This document shows, one piece after another, positions 1 to 9,870 of a stretch of 64,000 nt of DNA; within the stretch, counting starts at the first letter, position 1; every line of letters starts with the position of its first letter. The position numbers were made by a program, and so were the translations under genes. The stretch spans positions 124,001 through 188,000 of the forward strand of contig JANQAI010000005.1 of assembly GCA_024707145.1 (NCBI GenBank). Direction: 5' to 3'. The notes beneath the pieces were generated by a model. That model was not told the origin of the DNA. It saw only the letters and a list, made by a program, of their open reading frames with translations, and made no database searches. Source of the stretch: Magnetospirillum sp. (GTDB lineage Bacteria > Pseudomonadota > Alphaproteobacteria > Rhodospirillales > Magnetospirillaceae).

Positions 1-251
1 GCAACGTTCGCTACGGGCGCGCGCTTCCGCCATGCTGGCGTCGCGGGCAGCGGATGCTTCGGGGTCCATCAGGCCGGCGGGAAAGCCGGCGGGCCACTTA
101 GGTTCGGCGGCGCGCGCCTCTTCCGCCCGAGGAGAATCCTCGACGATCTCTTGGGCCGACAGGGCGGTCAGGAAGCCGTGCGCCGCCTTCGGCTTGGGCG
201 CGGCGGCGGACTGGCCGGCGGTGTAAGACTGGCTGATGGCGTCGAGCATGG
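1..251 (-). CDS. hypothetical protein, partial (runs off the left edge)
   Basis: Reverse strand is open from ATG at 251 to the window edge (MLDAISQSYTAGQSAAAPKPKAAHGFLTALSAQEIVEDSPRAEE...). No stop, so absent from the ORF track. Confidence 0.6.
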
Positions 252-331
252 GGTCCCTCCGTTTCGACAACGAACGGGGCTTTCCCAGCAACCGGCATGC
301 CACCATGAGATGTGATGCCGGCAATAAAGAA

Positions 332-381
332 AAGGCGCCCCGCGGGGCCCAGCCCCTACAGTGAGGTGTAAAAGGGATATT
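332..381 (+). repeat. left inverted repeat of the 0.33-5.93 kb cassette
   Basis: aaggcgccccgcggggcccagcccctacagtgaggtgtaaaagggatatt matches the reverse complement of 5886-5935 with a few mismatches and a 2-nt gap. Confidence 0.75.
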
Positions 382-446
382 GACGCCCGTGCCCCTATCG
401 GCTCCAATGCCGGTCTGGGTACGGGCGTCATCGTTTTGGGGCGGGC

Positions 447-2319
447 ATGCCAGAAAAGGAACAAAACGGCAACAGTGAAGTCGGCCCAGGCATCAAGTCG
501 ACTCCGGCCGCTTCCGAGATGGGAAACCCACCCGAGAGTAAGACCAGGCCAATCCCACTCCCAGAGGGCACTATTCAAGTCAATGTCTGCAAGACGCCCG
601 GCTGCGTAAACTTCTGTGTGGCGCCGAGCTTACTTCCGCAGAAGAAAGGTCGTGGACACAAGTCTTCAGACGGATACAAGGTGTCGGGCGAAAGCACCGG
701 CCATGCCAACATTATTTGTCAACACTGCAACAAGTCAACCAGGTTGAAGAGTAACAAGGCGGTGGCCGAGGAATTTCGCCGCCAGGGCCGCCACCTGTTC
801 CAGCCCCTCGCCTATCCGCTGCCCAAACCCGGCCTGCGCCAACCACGATCCACAAGGCCATCCGGCAGACCTATTTCGGCGCCACGGCCTGACGCGCGAT
901 GGCTCTCCCCGGTTCTGTTGCAGGCTCTGCGGCAGAACCATGTCGGTGAAGGGGCCAACCCACAAGCAGCGCCGCACCGACGCCAACTCGTCGATCTTTC
1001 GGCACTTGGTCAACAAGACCCCGTTCAGCCGTCTGTGCGAGTTGGAGGACATCAGCTTCTCCAGCCTCTACGGCAAGATCGAATTCATCTACCGCCAGTG
1101 CGCCCTGTTCGCCGCCGCCCGCGAGGCCAGGCTGCCCTCCATGGACCTGGGCGAGCGGTCGCTGTCGACCGACAAGCAGGATTACATCGTCAACTGGGGC
1201 GACCGGGCCAAGCGCGAGACCATCCAGCTGACCGCTGTCGCCACCGCCGACGTGCGCAGCGGCTACGTCTTCGGCTTCACACTCAACTTCGACCCGGACC
1301 TAACGCCGCAGCAGGTCGAGGCGATGTGGCGGGCCAGCGGCGACGCCCAGAAGAAACCGCACATGCGCGACCTCGCCCGCGTATGGACCATGGCCGACTA
1401 CATGGCGTCCCGACAGAAGTCGCCGCCGATGGACCGCGCGCTGGTGCCCAGGACCGGCGAGTTCGTCGACGTCAACGACACGGTGCGGCCGGACCTGGAG
1501 GTGCCCGAAGTCGTCATCCAGGGCCAGCAGCTGCCGAAGACCGGCGTCCAGGTCCATGCCGATTACCTGGTGCACGGCCACTACCATCTGCTCCGCCACC
1601 TGTTACGCGGCGCCTCGAAGCTGAACCTGTTCGTCGATGCCGAGGCGGGCATGCTGACGGCCTGCATGGGCGCGTTCGCCGACTGGATCGCCGAGCAGCG
1701 GGCCGATGTGGTCCAGGTCCGCATCACCAAGGATCTGACCGTCGACGAGCGGCGGACGCTGATGGCGAAGACGGCGAAGGTCCGCGCCGTCCTGGCCGAG
1801 AACTTCCCCGAACTGAGCGACTGGGAGATCAAGATCGACCTGATGCGGCGGATCGTCGGCCAGAAGCGGAAGAACAGCCCGCTGCCATCGAACCGCCTGC
1901 AGAACCTCTGGCTGGCCGACCCGCTGCCCAATGGCGCCGAGCCGGATAAGACCATGCGGTTCGTGACCGACGTCGATCACCTGACGGACACCCAGGCGGC
2001 GATGCTGCTGGCGCGATCGACGCTTTGGCCGATCGACACGGTGTTCAACATGATCCGGCGCCGGGTAGCGATGTTCGAGCGCCCTGTGCAGTCGGTGCGC
2101 CGGGCACGGCGGATGTGGCACATCTACGCCGCCTACGATCCGGAGCGGGTGGTTCAGATGCTGGAGATCTTCCGGGTTTGGTACAACTACCTCTGGCGCG
2201 GCGACGACGACCGGACGCCAGCGGAGAAGCTGGGGCTGGCCGTGGGCAAGGTCCGCATGGACCACATCCTCGGCTACGACCTCCGCAACCTGGCCAACAG
2301 CCACTTCGACCAGGGCTGA
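447..2319 (+). CDS. putative zinc-ribbon transposase / insertion-element-like protein, apparently frameshifted
   Basis: First zinc ribbon (CKTPGCVNFC...ICQHC) is in the 447 frame. Second (CPNPACANHD...RFCCRLCGRTMSVKG) reads in the 940 frame, which is open from 748. Rest: DKQDYIVNW, LFVDAEAG, and a transposase-like C-terminus (VWYNYLWRG..TPAEKLGLA..). Confidence 0.5.
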
Positions 2320-2418
2320 GGCAGTCCAGCCGATCTCGTGGCAGCCGGAAGCAGTCTCCCCGGCTTGTTGCTTGCCTGAATAGGGCCGAATCTGCATCCT
2401 GAAACTAGGAGAGACCAG

Positions 2419-3489
2419 ATGCCCAAGACCAATCTGCCCGCCGACTACACTGCGTGGCTCGGCGACCTGAAGACGATGATCAAGGAGGCCCAGCAGCGGG
2501 CCATCATGGCGGTCAACGCCGAGATGATCATGGTCTATTGGCGGATCGGCAACGATATCCTGGAGCGCCAGGAAGCCCAGGGTTGGGGCGCCAAGGTCAT
2601 TGACCGCCTCTCCGCCGACCTTCGCTCCGAATTCGGCGGGGCTGGCTTCTCCCCCAGAAATTTGAAGTACATGCGGAGATCCGCGGCGGAGTGGCCGGAT
2701 GTGCAATTCGTGCAGCAGGCTGCTGCACAAATTCCTTGGTTTCATAATTGCATCATCCTCGACAAGATCGAGGATTCCGATACCCGAAAATGGTACGTCA
2801 AAGCGGCTTTCAAGCACGGCTGGAGCCGCAATGTCCTGGTGCATCAAATCGAAACCCGACTACATGAGCGGACAGGCAAGGCGATCACCAACTTCGCCAA
2901 GACGCTCCCGCCATCCCAGTCCGACCTCGCCCAGGAGACCTTCAGGGATCCCTATGTCCTGGATTTTGTCGATCTGGCCGAGGGCGCCCATGAACGCCAT
3001 CTCGAAGCGGCCCTGATCGAGAGGATCAAAGATTTCCTGATCGAGCTTGGCAGTGGTTTTTCCTACGTCGGCAACCAGTACCACGTACAGGCAGGCGGGA
3101 ACGATTACTACTACGACCTGCTATTCTATCACTACCGGCTACACAGCTTCGTCGTCATCGACCTGAAAATGGACGAATTCAAGCCGGAATACGCTGGCAA
3201 GATGGCGTTCTACCTTAATGTTGCCGACGACTGCCTCCGGGGCGACGGCGACAATCCGAGCATCGGTCTGATCCTGTGCCGGGGCAAGAACGGCTTGGTG
3301 GTGGAGTACACCCTGCGCGACATGTCGAAACCGATCGGCGTGGCGGAATACCGCGTGCTGCCTCCTGATCTGGCCAAGGCGCTCCCCAGTCCGGATGAAT
3401 TGGAAGAGAAGCTGTCCCAGGTCATCGAGAGCACGGAGACCGCACCTGAGGGCAACGAGTCCTCCGGGGTGAAGGCGCCGAAAGGCTAA
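2419..3489 (+). CDS. DUF1016/YhcG-family PD-(D/E)XK nuclease domain protein
   Basis: MVYWRIGNDILERQ...GAKVIDRLSADL...FSPRNLKYMRRSAAEW N-terminal helical region and DYYYDLLFYHYRLHSFVVIDLK nuclease core. Confidence 0.85.
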   Translation: MPKTNLPADYTAWLGDLKTMIKEAQQRAIMAVNAEMIMVYWRIGNDILERQEAQGWGAKVIDRLSADLRSEFGGAGFSPRNLKYMRRSAAEWPDVQFVQQAAAQIPWFHNCIILDKIEDSDTRKWYVKAAFKHGWSRNVLVHQIETRLHERTGKAITNFAKTLPPSQSDLAQETFRDPYVLDFVDLAEGAHERHLEAALIERIKDFLIELGSGFSYVGNQYHVQAGGNDYYYDLLFYHYRLHSFVVIDLKMDEFKPEYAGKMAFYLNVADDCLRGDGDNPSIGLILCRGKNGLVVEYTLRDMSKPIGVAEYRVLPPDLAKALPSPDELEEKLSQVIESTETAPEGNESSGVKAPKG

Positions 3490-3528
3490 CCCAGACGCCG
3501 GGCACTCCTCCTCGGCCATCCTCCTGCA

Positions 3529-3846
3529 TCAAGGCCAGTCGGCGCGCTCGGGCAGCATTCCGCGCCACGTCACCTTGCCGTCGACCAGGACATAGGCCGG
3601 GCAGCCGACCATGCTGCCGCAGACGGCCCCTGCCTCGACCCGCACCATCACCCGGCCGTCGCCTCCGTCCGCCGCCCACGCCTGCCACGGCGGCGCGGCC
3701 TCAGCCTGGGCGATGATCTCGGGTGCCACCGCCCGAACGGCCGCGACCTCGGCGACGGTGGCTTGCCGGTTGTAGACCATCTCGGCGGCCAAGGCGGGTC
3801 CCATCTGCAGGATGCAGGCCGCCACGATCAGCAATGGCCTATTCAA
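3529..3846 (-). CDS. small putative secreted protein with signal-peptide-like N-terminus
   Basis: ORF MNRPLLIVAACILQMGPALAAEMVYN...; opposite strand to neighbours. Confidence 0.4.
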   Translation of the reverse strand: MNRPLLIVAACILQMGPALAAEMVYNRQATVAEVAAVRAVAPEIIAQAEAAPPWQAWAADGGDGRVMVRVEAGAVCGSMVGCPAYVLVDGKVTWRGMLPERADWP

Positions 3847-3895
3847 GGCTGCCTTCGTATTTCAGGTGGTCTAACAGCCCGCGCCACGTTTCGGC

Positions 3896-4960
3896 ATGGC
3901 CGACCACGTAAGGCAAGTCCGTGGCAATGGCGCCGCCGTGGCGTGCGCGATCCTGGAGATGAATGCGGAACTGAAGGAGGACTCCTGGACGGATCCCTAC
4001 GCGATGGCCAAGCGGGAACTCGCTCGCCACCGCATCCTCCCCCAGGTGGTCCTGGTCGAAGCCGAGCAGGCGGCGGATAAGTATCGGATGGCGGTGCGGG
4101 ATTGCGTCCGCATGCTCGGCGTGGTGCCGACCAATGACGAAACCCTCGACTACGCTCCAGCCGCGATCACGGTGATCCAGTTGAACAAGGAGATAGTGGG
4201 CGGTGGCACCCGAGCCAGCCATGCTTTCCCGCTGGCTGCCCGTGTTCGCCAAGGGGCGCTCGAATGTGCGGTGCCTACCGAGAACGGCGAACCGGAGTGG
4301 ATCCCCTATGCCGAGGCCGGTCTCCGTATCCTGTCAGGAAATTACGGCAAGTTCGGCCGCTCCCGCGACGACGAGACCGAGCAGAAATACGGGGCCTTCT
4401 TCGCCAATGTGTTGGAGCAGATCGATAGCCACGGTGCCTGCGCCGTGATCGCCGAGGCGGAGACCATCGCCCACAAGTGGCCGGGACTGCAGAACGGCAA
4501 GCTGATCTTCGACCACCTGCCGGTCACCAATCAAACCTTCACCCCGAGCAAGCTGCCCAACACCCGTATAATCAGGGTCAGCCCGGATCCAAAGAAGCAG
4601 CCCACCCATTATCACGAAGGAGAGAACAAGGACGTCTCCGGTTTCTTCGCATGGGAAGGCGCCGAGCGAACCTTCTACGCTCTGAAGGTCGCGCCCCGGT
4701 CGGCGAAGACGGTGAAGGGAAACTCCGTCATCTCACGGCATCTACCCGAGGACAGCAACATGCGCCGGGATGACGCCGTGCGTCAGCTGATGCAGCTGGA
4801 TGAGATCTGCGTCGTTTTCTGCCAGCCCGACGATGATTTCCAGTCTCTCGCGCTGCTGACTCACCGGCTACGCCAGGTCCACGCCCAATTCAGCGATGAC
4901 ACACGCAAGCCGTTTCCGCTGCATGAACTGCGTCTCCTTGGCCGGAGCGCCACCCTGTGA
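3896..4960 (+). CDS. pPIWI_RE-like protein, MID plus RNase H/PIWI-type C-terminal region only (truncated)
   Basis: GNGAAVACAILEMN...DPYAMAKRELARHRILPQVV...RMAVRDCVRMLGV and C-terminal TRIIRVSPD...DEICVVFCQPDDDFQSLALLTHRLRQVHAQFSDDTRKPFPLHELRLLGR resemble the C-terminal half of pPIWI_RE proteins. In-frame stop (TAA) 24 nt upstream of the ATG. Confidence 0.6.
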   Translation: MADHVRQVRGNGAAVACAILEMNAELKEDSWTDPYAMAKRELARHRILPQVVLVEAEQAADKYRMAVRDCVRMLGVVPTNDETLDYAPAAITVIQLNKEIVGGGTRASHAFPLAARVRQGALECAVPTENGEPEWIPYAEAGLRILSGNYGKFGRSRDDETEQKYGAFFANVLEQIDSHGACAVIAEAETIAHKWPGLQNGKLIFDHLPVTNQTFTPSKLPNTRIIRVSPDPKKQPTHYHEGENKDVSGFFAWEGAERTFYALKVAPRSAKTVKGNSVISRHLPEDSNMRRDDAVRQLMQLDEICVVFCQPDDDFQSLALLTHRLRQVHAQFSDDTRKPFPLHELRLLGRSATL

Positions 4961-5742
4961 TCATGTGGGACTACGACGACATCGACCGATGGGGGCCGGT
5001 GCTGCGGCAACACATCGCGCCGATGTTCCACGCCGATATCGAGCACATCCTTGCCGAAGCTGCCCCTGAGTTCGTCGAGGACGCCTGCGATCTTCTCCTC
5101 GATCATTTGCTGGTGCCGCGCGAAGCCCTGGCGTCAGCCCTGGTCGACTGGATCGCAGCGCAGACGGTTGCCGCCTATCATGGAACCCGATTGACCGAGG
5201 ATGAGGTCGCCGACGTGCGCCGTAACGGCCTGCGCCGATTGGCCGCCGTCGATCGAGAACCTCGATTGCGGCGGGCACTGTCCCGGCACCCGTGCTGGTC
5301 CGAGGTTGAAGGACAGTTGACCACCGCCATCGACCACTTCGGGCCAGGCAATGGCTGCGGGCGCCGTGAGGGTCAGGTCCATGCGACCCTCTCCCGCGCA
5401 GGGTTGGTCGACGGCTTCAACCACTACATTGGCCACGGCTCCGAATTCGACCAGCGTGTGGCCCAGCACCTGCTCGGCGACGACGGCCTGGACTTGTTGG
5501 CCGTCGATGGCGACCAGTACGTTATCAAGCTGGCGGTGCCGGGCACGGTGGCCTTGCAGGCCAACAATCCATTCAGGTTCGACCACGAAGACTTCCAGGA
5601 CATGATCCGGCACCTACTCCAAGCCTGGGCATTCAAGCTGGCCTTCCCGGAGTGGCAGTGCGCCAGCATGCGGATCGACTCCGGGCTGATCTTCTATGAT
5701 GACGTTCCCGCCGAATGGATTTTCGAGATCGCGCGCCTGTAA
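4957..5742 (+). CDS. uncharacterised protein translationally coupled to the pPIWI_RE-like gene
   Basis: GTGA overlap with the upstream gene; contains TVAAYHGTRLTEDEVADVRRNGLRRL. Confidence 0.6.
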   Translation: MIMWDYDDIDRWGPVLRQHIAPMFHADIEHILAEAAPEFVEDACDLLLDHLLVPREALASALVDWIAAQTVAAYHGTRLTEDEVADVRRNGLRRLAAVDREPRLRRALSRHPCWSEVEGQLTTAIDHFGPGNGCGRREGQVHATLSRAGLVDGFNHYIGHGSEFDQRVAQHLLGDDGLDLLAVDGDQYVIKLAVPGTVALQANNPFRFDHEDFQDMIRHLLQAWAFKLAFPEWQCASMRIDSGLIFYDDVPAEWIFEIARL

Positions 5743-5835
5743 CCCGACGCATCTTTCCTTGCCCACCTGAAAGAAAACGGTCGCGTGGAAGCGGCGGGGC
5801 GTATCACCCGGAGAACACGGGATGCCAAAAAGGTT

Positions 5836-5869
5836 GAAGCCGCAGGAACCCTAGGGAACCTGCGGCTTC
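5836..5869 (+). terminator. intrinsic-terminator-like hairpin at end of cassette A
   Basis: gaagccgcagg aaccctagggaa cctgcggcttc, an 11-bp perfect stem; followed by tggcgtttt. Confidence 0.6.
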
Positions 5870-5885
5870 TGGCGTTTTGAAAGGG

Positions 5886-5935
5886 GCTATACCCCTTTAC
5901 ACCTCATTGTAGGGGCTGGCCCGCGGGGCGCCCTT
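5886..5935 (-). repeat. right inverted repeat of cassette A
   Basis: Reverse complement aagggcgccccgcgggccagcccctacaatgaggtgtaaaggggtata matches 332-381. Confidence 0.75.
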
Positions 5936-5955
5936 CCCGTTGGAACCAGCCGGGC

Positions 5956-7062
5956 TTAGACCAGCTTGTCCAGCTCGCGGACGATGGCCTCGCCCATGAC
6001 CGTGGTGGACACCTTGGCCTTGCCCGGCGCCATGATGTCGGCGGTGCGCAGCCCGCCCTTCAGCACGTTCTTCACCGCCGTCTCGATCAGGCCGGCGTCC
6101 TTGTCCATGTTGAACGAGTAGCGCAGACACATGGCGAAGGACAGGATGGTGGCCAGCGGGTTGGCGATGTCCTTGCCCTGGATGTCCGGGGCCGAACCGT
6201 GCACCGGCTCGTACAGGGCCTTGCGGTTGCCATTGGCGTCGGCGGCGCCGAGCGAGGCGGACGGCAGCATGCCGAGCGAGCCGGTCAGCATGGCGGCGCA
6301 GTCGGACAGGATGTCGCCGAACATATTCTCGGTGACCATGACGTCGAACTGCTTGGGATTGCGCACCAGCCGCATGGAGGCGTTGTCCACGTACATGTGG
6401 CTCAGCTCCACATCCTGGTACTCGGTCTGCTGCAGCTTGATCATCTCCTCGCGCCACAGCACGGTGCATTCCAGCACGTTGGCCTTGTCCACCGAGCACA
6501 GCTTCTTGTTGCGCTTGCGGGCCAAGTCGAAGGCGGCACGGCCGATGCGCTGGATCTCACTGGTGGTGTAGGTCAGGGTGTTGACGCCCTTGCGCTGGCC
6601 GTCGGGCAGCGTCTCGATGCCGCGCGGCTGGCCGAAATACAGGCCGCCGGTCAACTCGCGCACGATCATGATGTCGAGGCCCGACACCACTTCCGGCTTC
6701 AGGGTCGAGGCGTCCACCAGGGCGTCGAACACCAGGGCCGGACGCAGGTTGGCGAACAGGCCCATCTCCTTGCGGATGCCCAGCAGGCCGCGCTCGGGCT
6801 TCTTGTCGAAGGGCAGGTCGTCCCACTTGGGGCCGCCCACCGCGCCCAGCAGCACCGCGTCGGCCGCCAGGGCGGCGTCCAGGGTCTCCTGCGGCAGCGG
6901 GGTGCCGTGCACGTCGTAGGCCGAGCCGCCGATCAGGCCCTCGGTGATGTCGAATTCCACATTCCGCTTCTTGCCCATCCAGTCGATGATGCGGCGGACC
7001 TGGACCATCACTTCCTGACCGATGCCATCGCCGGGCAGGATGAGAAGCTTCTTGGCGGCCAT
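5956..7062 (-). CDS. leuB: 3-isopropylmalate dehydrogenase
   Basis: [19 protein letters not shown]...GGPKWDDLP..., full-length LeuB; start chosen at MAAKK. Confidence 0.96.
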   Translation of the reverse strand: MAAKKLLILPGDGIGQEVMVQVRRIIDWMGKKRNVEFDITEGLIGGSAYDVHGTPLPQETLDAALAADAVLLGAVGGPKWDDLPFDKKPERGLLGIRKEMGLFANLRPALVFDALVDASTLKPEVVSGLDIMIVRELTGGLYFGQPRGIETLPDGQRKGVNTLTYTTSEIQRIGRAAFDLARKRNKKLCSVDKANVLECTVLWREEMIKLQQTEYQDVELSHMYVDNASMRLVRNPKQFDVMVTENMFGDILSDCAAMLTGSLGMLPSASLGAADANGNRKALYEPVHGSAPDIQGKDIANPLATILSFAMCLRYSFNMDKDAGLIETAVKNVLKGGLRTADIMAPGKAKVSTTVMGEAIVRELDKLV

Positions 7063-7085
7063 ATGTCTTATCCTTTCTTCAAGCG

Positions 7086-7171
7086 TCATGGCCGGGCTTG
7101 ACCCGGCCATCCACGTATCGTGGGAACCCACACCGCCGTGGATGCCCGGGTCGCGCCCGGGCATGACGGCA
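7086..7171. repeat. REP-like palindromic repeat pair (leuD-leuB intergenic)
   Basis: gtcatggccgggcttgacccggccatcc and tggatgcccgggtcgcgcccgggcatgac, each palindromic. Confidence 0.75.
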
Positions 7172-7183
7172 GGGAGAATGTGG

Positions 7184-7789
7184 TTACAGCCAGGGCGCCG
7201 ACTGCTTGCGCGCCGCCTCGAACGCTTCGATCTTGGCGTTCTTCTGCAGCGTCAACCCGATGTCGTCCAGGCCGTTCAACAGGCAGTGCTTGCGGAACGA
7301 ATCCACCTCGAAGGCGGTCTTCGAGCCGTCGGGGGCGGTGATCACCTGGTTTTCCAGGTCCACCGTGAAGGTGGCGTTGGCGCCGTTCTCGGCCTGCTTC
7401 AGCAGGGCCTCCACCTGCTCGGTGGGCAGCTTGATCGGCAGGATGCCGTTCTTGAAGCAGTTGTTGAAGAAGATGTCGGCGAAGCTGGGGGCGATGACGC
7501 AGCGGATGCCGAAATCGGCGATGGCCCACGGCGCATGCTCGCGCGAGGAACCGCAGCCGAAATTGGCGCCGGCCACCAGCACCTTGGCCGAGCGGTAGGC
7601 CGGCTTGTTCAGCACGAAGTCGGCGACTTCCTTGCCGTCGTGGGTGTAGCGCATCTCGTCGAACAGGTTCTTGCCCAGACCCGTGCGCTTGATGGTCTTC
7701 AGGAACTGCTTGGGGATGATCATGTCGGTGTCGACGTTGATCATGGGCAGCGGGGCGGCGACGCCGGTGAGAACGGTGAACTTTTCCAT
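7184..7789 (-). CDS. leuD: 3-isopropylmalate dehydratase small subunit
   Basis: [31 protein letters not shown]...[13 protein letters not shown]. Confidence 0.96.
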   Translation of the reverse strand: MEKFTVLTGVAAPLPMINVDTDMIIPKQFLKTIKRTGLGKNLFDEMRYTHDGKEVADFVLNKPAYRSAKVLVAGANFGCGSSREHAPWAIADFGIRCVIAPSFADIFFNNCFKNGILPIKLPTEQVEALLKQAENGANATFTVDLENQVITAPDGSKTAFEVDSFRKHCLLNGLDDIGLTLQKNAKIEAFEAARKQSAPWL

Positions 7790-7802
7790 CGCGTCTATCC
7801 CC

Positions 7803-9206
7803 TTACAGCGAGCGCACGTCGGTCAGCTTGCCGGTCACCGCGGCGGCGGCGGCCATGGCCGGGCTGACCAGGTGGGTGCGTCCGCCGCGGCCCTGGCGGC
7901 CTTCGAAATTGCGGTTGGACGTGGAGGCGGAACGCTGGCCCGGCTTGAGCTGGTCGGCGTTCATGGCCAGGCACATGGAGCAGCCCGGCTCGCGCCACTC
8001 GGCGCCGGCCTCGATGAAGACCTTGTCCAGGCCCTCGGCCTCGGCCTGTTCCTTGACCAGGCCCGAGCCGGGAACGATCAGCGCCTGCACGCCGGCCGCC
8101 ACCTTGCGGCCCTTGAACACCTCGGCGGCGGCGCGGAAGTCCTCGATGCGGCCGTTGGTGCACGAGCCGATGAACACCACGTCGACGGCGATGTCGGTGG
8201 CCTTCATGCCGGCTTCCAGGCCCATGTAGTCCAGCGAACGCTCGACGGCGCGGCGCTTGGCCTCGTCCTTGATGTCGGCGGGCACCGGCACGGTGCCGGT
8301 GATCGGGATGACGTCCTCGGGGCTGGTGCCCCAGGTCACCTGCGGCACCAGATCGGCGGCGTTCAGTTCCACTTCCGCGTCGAACTTGGCGTCGGCGTCG
8401 GTGAACAGGGTCTTCCAATAGGCGACGGCGGCCTCGAAGGCGGCGCCCTTGGGAGCGCGCGGCTTGCCCTTGACGTAGTCGAAGGTGGTCTGGTCGGGGG
8501 CGATCAGGCCGGCGCGGGCGCCGCCCTCGATGGCCATGTTGCAGACCGTCATGCGGCCTTCCATGGACAGGCTGGTGATGGCCTCGCCGGCGAACTCGAT
8601 GACGTAGCCGGTACCTCCGGCGGTGCCGATCTTGCCGATGATGGCCAGCACGATGTCCTTGGCGGTGACGCCGGCCGGCGCACTTCCCTTCACCGTGATG
8701 CGCATGTTCCTGGCCGGCTTCTGCACCAGGGTCTGGGTGGCCAGCACGTGCTCCACCTCGGAGGTGCCGATGCCGAAGGCCAGCGAACCGAACGCGCCGT
8801 GGGTGGCGGTGTGGGAATCGCCGCAGACGATGGTGGCGCCGGGCAGGGTGAAGCCCTGTTCCGGGCCGACGATGTGGACGACGCCCTGGCGGATGTCATC
8901 CATGCGGTAGTATTCGACGCCGAAATCCTTGGCGTTCTGCTCCAGCGTCTCGACCTGGATGCGCGACTCTTCGTTCTCGATGCCCTTGGAGCGGTCGGTC
9001 GTCGGCACGTTGTGGTCGGCGACGGCCAGGGTGGCCTCCGGGTGGCGGACCTTGCGGCCGGCCATGCGCAGCCCCTCGAACGCCTGCGGGCTGGTCACCT
9101 CGTGGACCATGTGGCGGTCGATGTAGAGCAGGCAGGTGCCGTCGTCCTGGACGTCCACCAGATGGGCGTCCCAGATCTTGTCGAAGAGAGTACGCGGCTT
9201 GGACAT
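7803..9206 (-). CDS. leuC: 3-isopropylmalate dehydratase large subunit
   Basis: [17 protein letters not shown]...[12 protein letters not shown]...[11 protein letters not shown]...GCSMCLAMN. Confidence 0.96.
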   Translation of the reverse strand: MSKPRTLFDKIWDAHLVDVQDDGTCLLYIDRHMVHEVTSPQAFEGLRMAGRKVRHPEATLAVADHNVPTTDRSKGIENEESRIQVETLEQNAKDFGVEYYRMDDIRQGVVHIVGPEQGFTLPGATIVCGDSHTATHGAFGSLAFGIGTSEVEHVLATQTLVQKPARNMRITVKGSAPAGVTAKDIVLAIIGKIGTAGGTGYVIEFAGEAITSLSMEGRMTVCNMAIEGGARAGLIAPDQTTFDYVKGKPRAPKGAAFEAAVAYWKTLFTDADAKFDAEVELNAADLVPQVTWGTSPEDVIPITGTVPVPADIKDEAKRRAVERSLDYMGLEAGMKATDIAVDVVFIGSCTNGRIEDFRAAAEVFKGRKVAAGVQALIVPGSGLVKEQAEAEGLDKVFIEAGAEWREPGCSMCLAMNADQLKPGQRSASTSNRNFEGRQGRGGRTHLVSPAMAAAAAVTGKLTDVRSL

Positions 9207-9378
9207 GGGGTCTTCCTCGAGACGTAACAAACCGGGCGGAGCAGGTTCCGCCACTGATGCGCCGTTATAGCGAAGCCCCGCAGCTCCGGGCACCCGGGGA
9301 TTCCCAGGTGACCGGAGCATGACGGGGCAAAGCAGGGCGCGCAAAGGCGGTCCGGACCGGCCGGGCCGCCCCCGGGCC

Positions 9379-9870
9379 TTATTCCTGGCTCGCGGCCTCG
9401 GCGGCGGCAGCCTCGGCCTTGGCGGCCTTGGCAGCCTTCTGGGCTTCCACGGCGGCGGCCTTGTCGGCGGCGGCGGCGACGCGCTCGGCGGCCGACACCT
9501 TGGCAGAGTAGCCAGTGGTCTGCTCGGCGATACGGGCCGACTTGCCGCGGCGGTCGCGCAGGTAGTACAGCTTGGCACGACGCACGTCACCACGGCGGAT
9601 CACCTCGATGGAGGCGATGTTGGGGGAGTAGAGCGGGAAGATACGCTCCACGCCCTCGCCGTAGGAGATCTTGCGCACGACGAAGTGGCTGTTCAGGCCA
9701 TCGTTCTTGCGGGCGATGCAGACGCCTTCATAGGCCTGCACGCGTTCACGGTTGCCTTCGATCACCTTGACGTTGACCTTGACGGTGTCGCCCGGAGAGA
9801 ACTCGGGGATCGTCTTGCCTTCGGTCAGCTTGGCGATCTGCTCCTGCTCGAGCTGCTGAATGATGTTCAT
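9379..9870 (-). CDS. rplS: 50S ribosomal protein L19 with Ala/Lys-rich C-terminal extension
   Basis: [15 protein letters not shown]...[25 protein letters not shown]...[23 protein letters not shown]. Confidence 0.96.
   Translation of the reverse strand: MNIIQQLEQEQIAKLTEGKTIPEFSPGDTVKVNVKVIEGNRERVQAYEGVCIARKNDGLNSHFVVRKISYGEGVERIFPLYSPNIASIEVIRRGDVRRAKLYYLRDRRGKSARIAEQTTGYSAKVSAAERVAAAADKAAAVEAQKAAKAAKAEAAAAEAASQE

Noticed and set aside
6199-7101. 300-aa plus-strand ORF
   Set aside because: Antisense to leuB; low-complexity His/Gln/Gly composition typical of shadow ORFs in GC-rich DNA.
7671-9227. 518-aa plus-strand ORF
   Set aside because: Antisense to leuC; shadow ORF composition.
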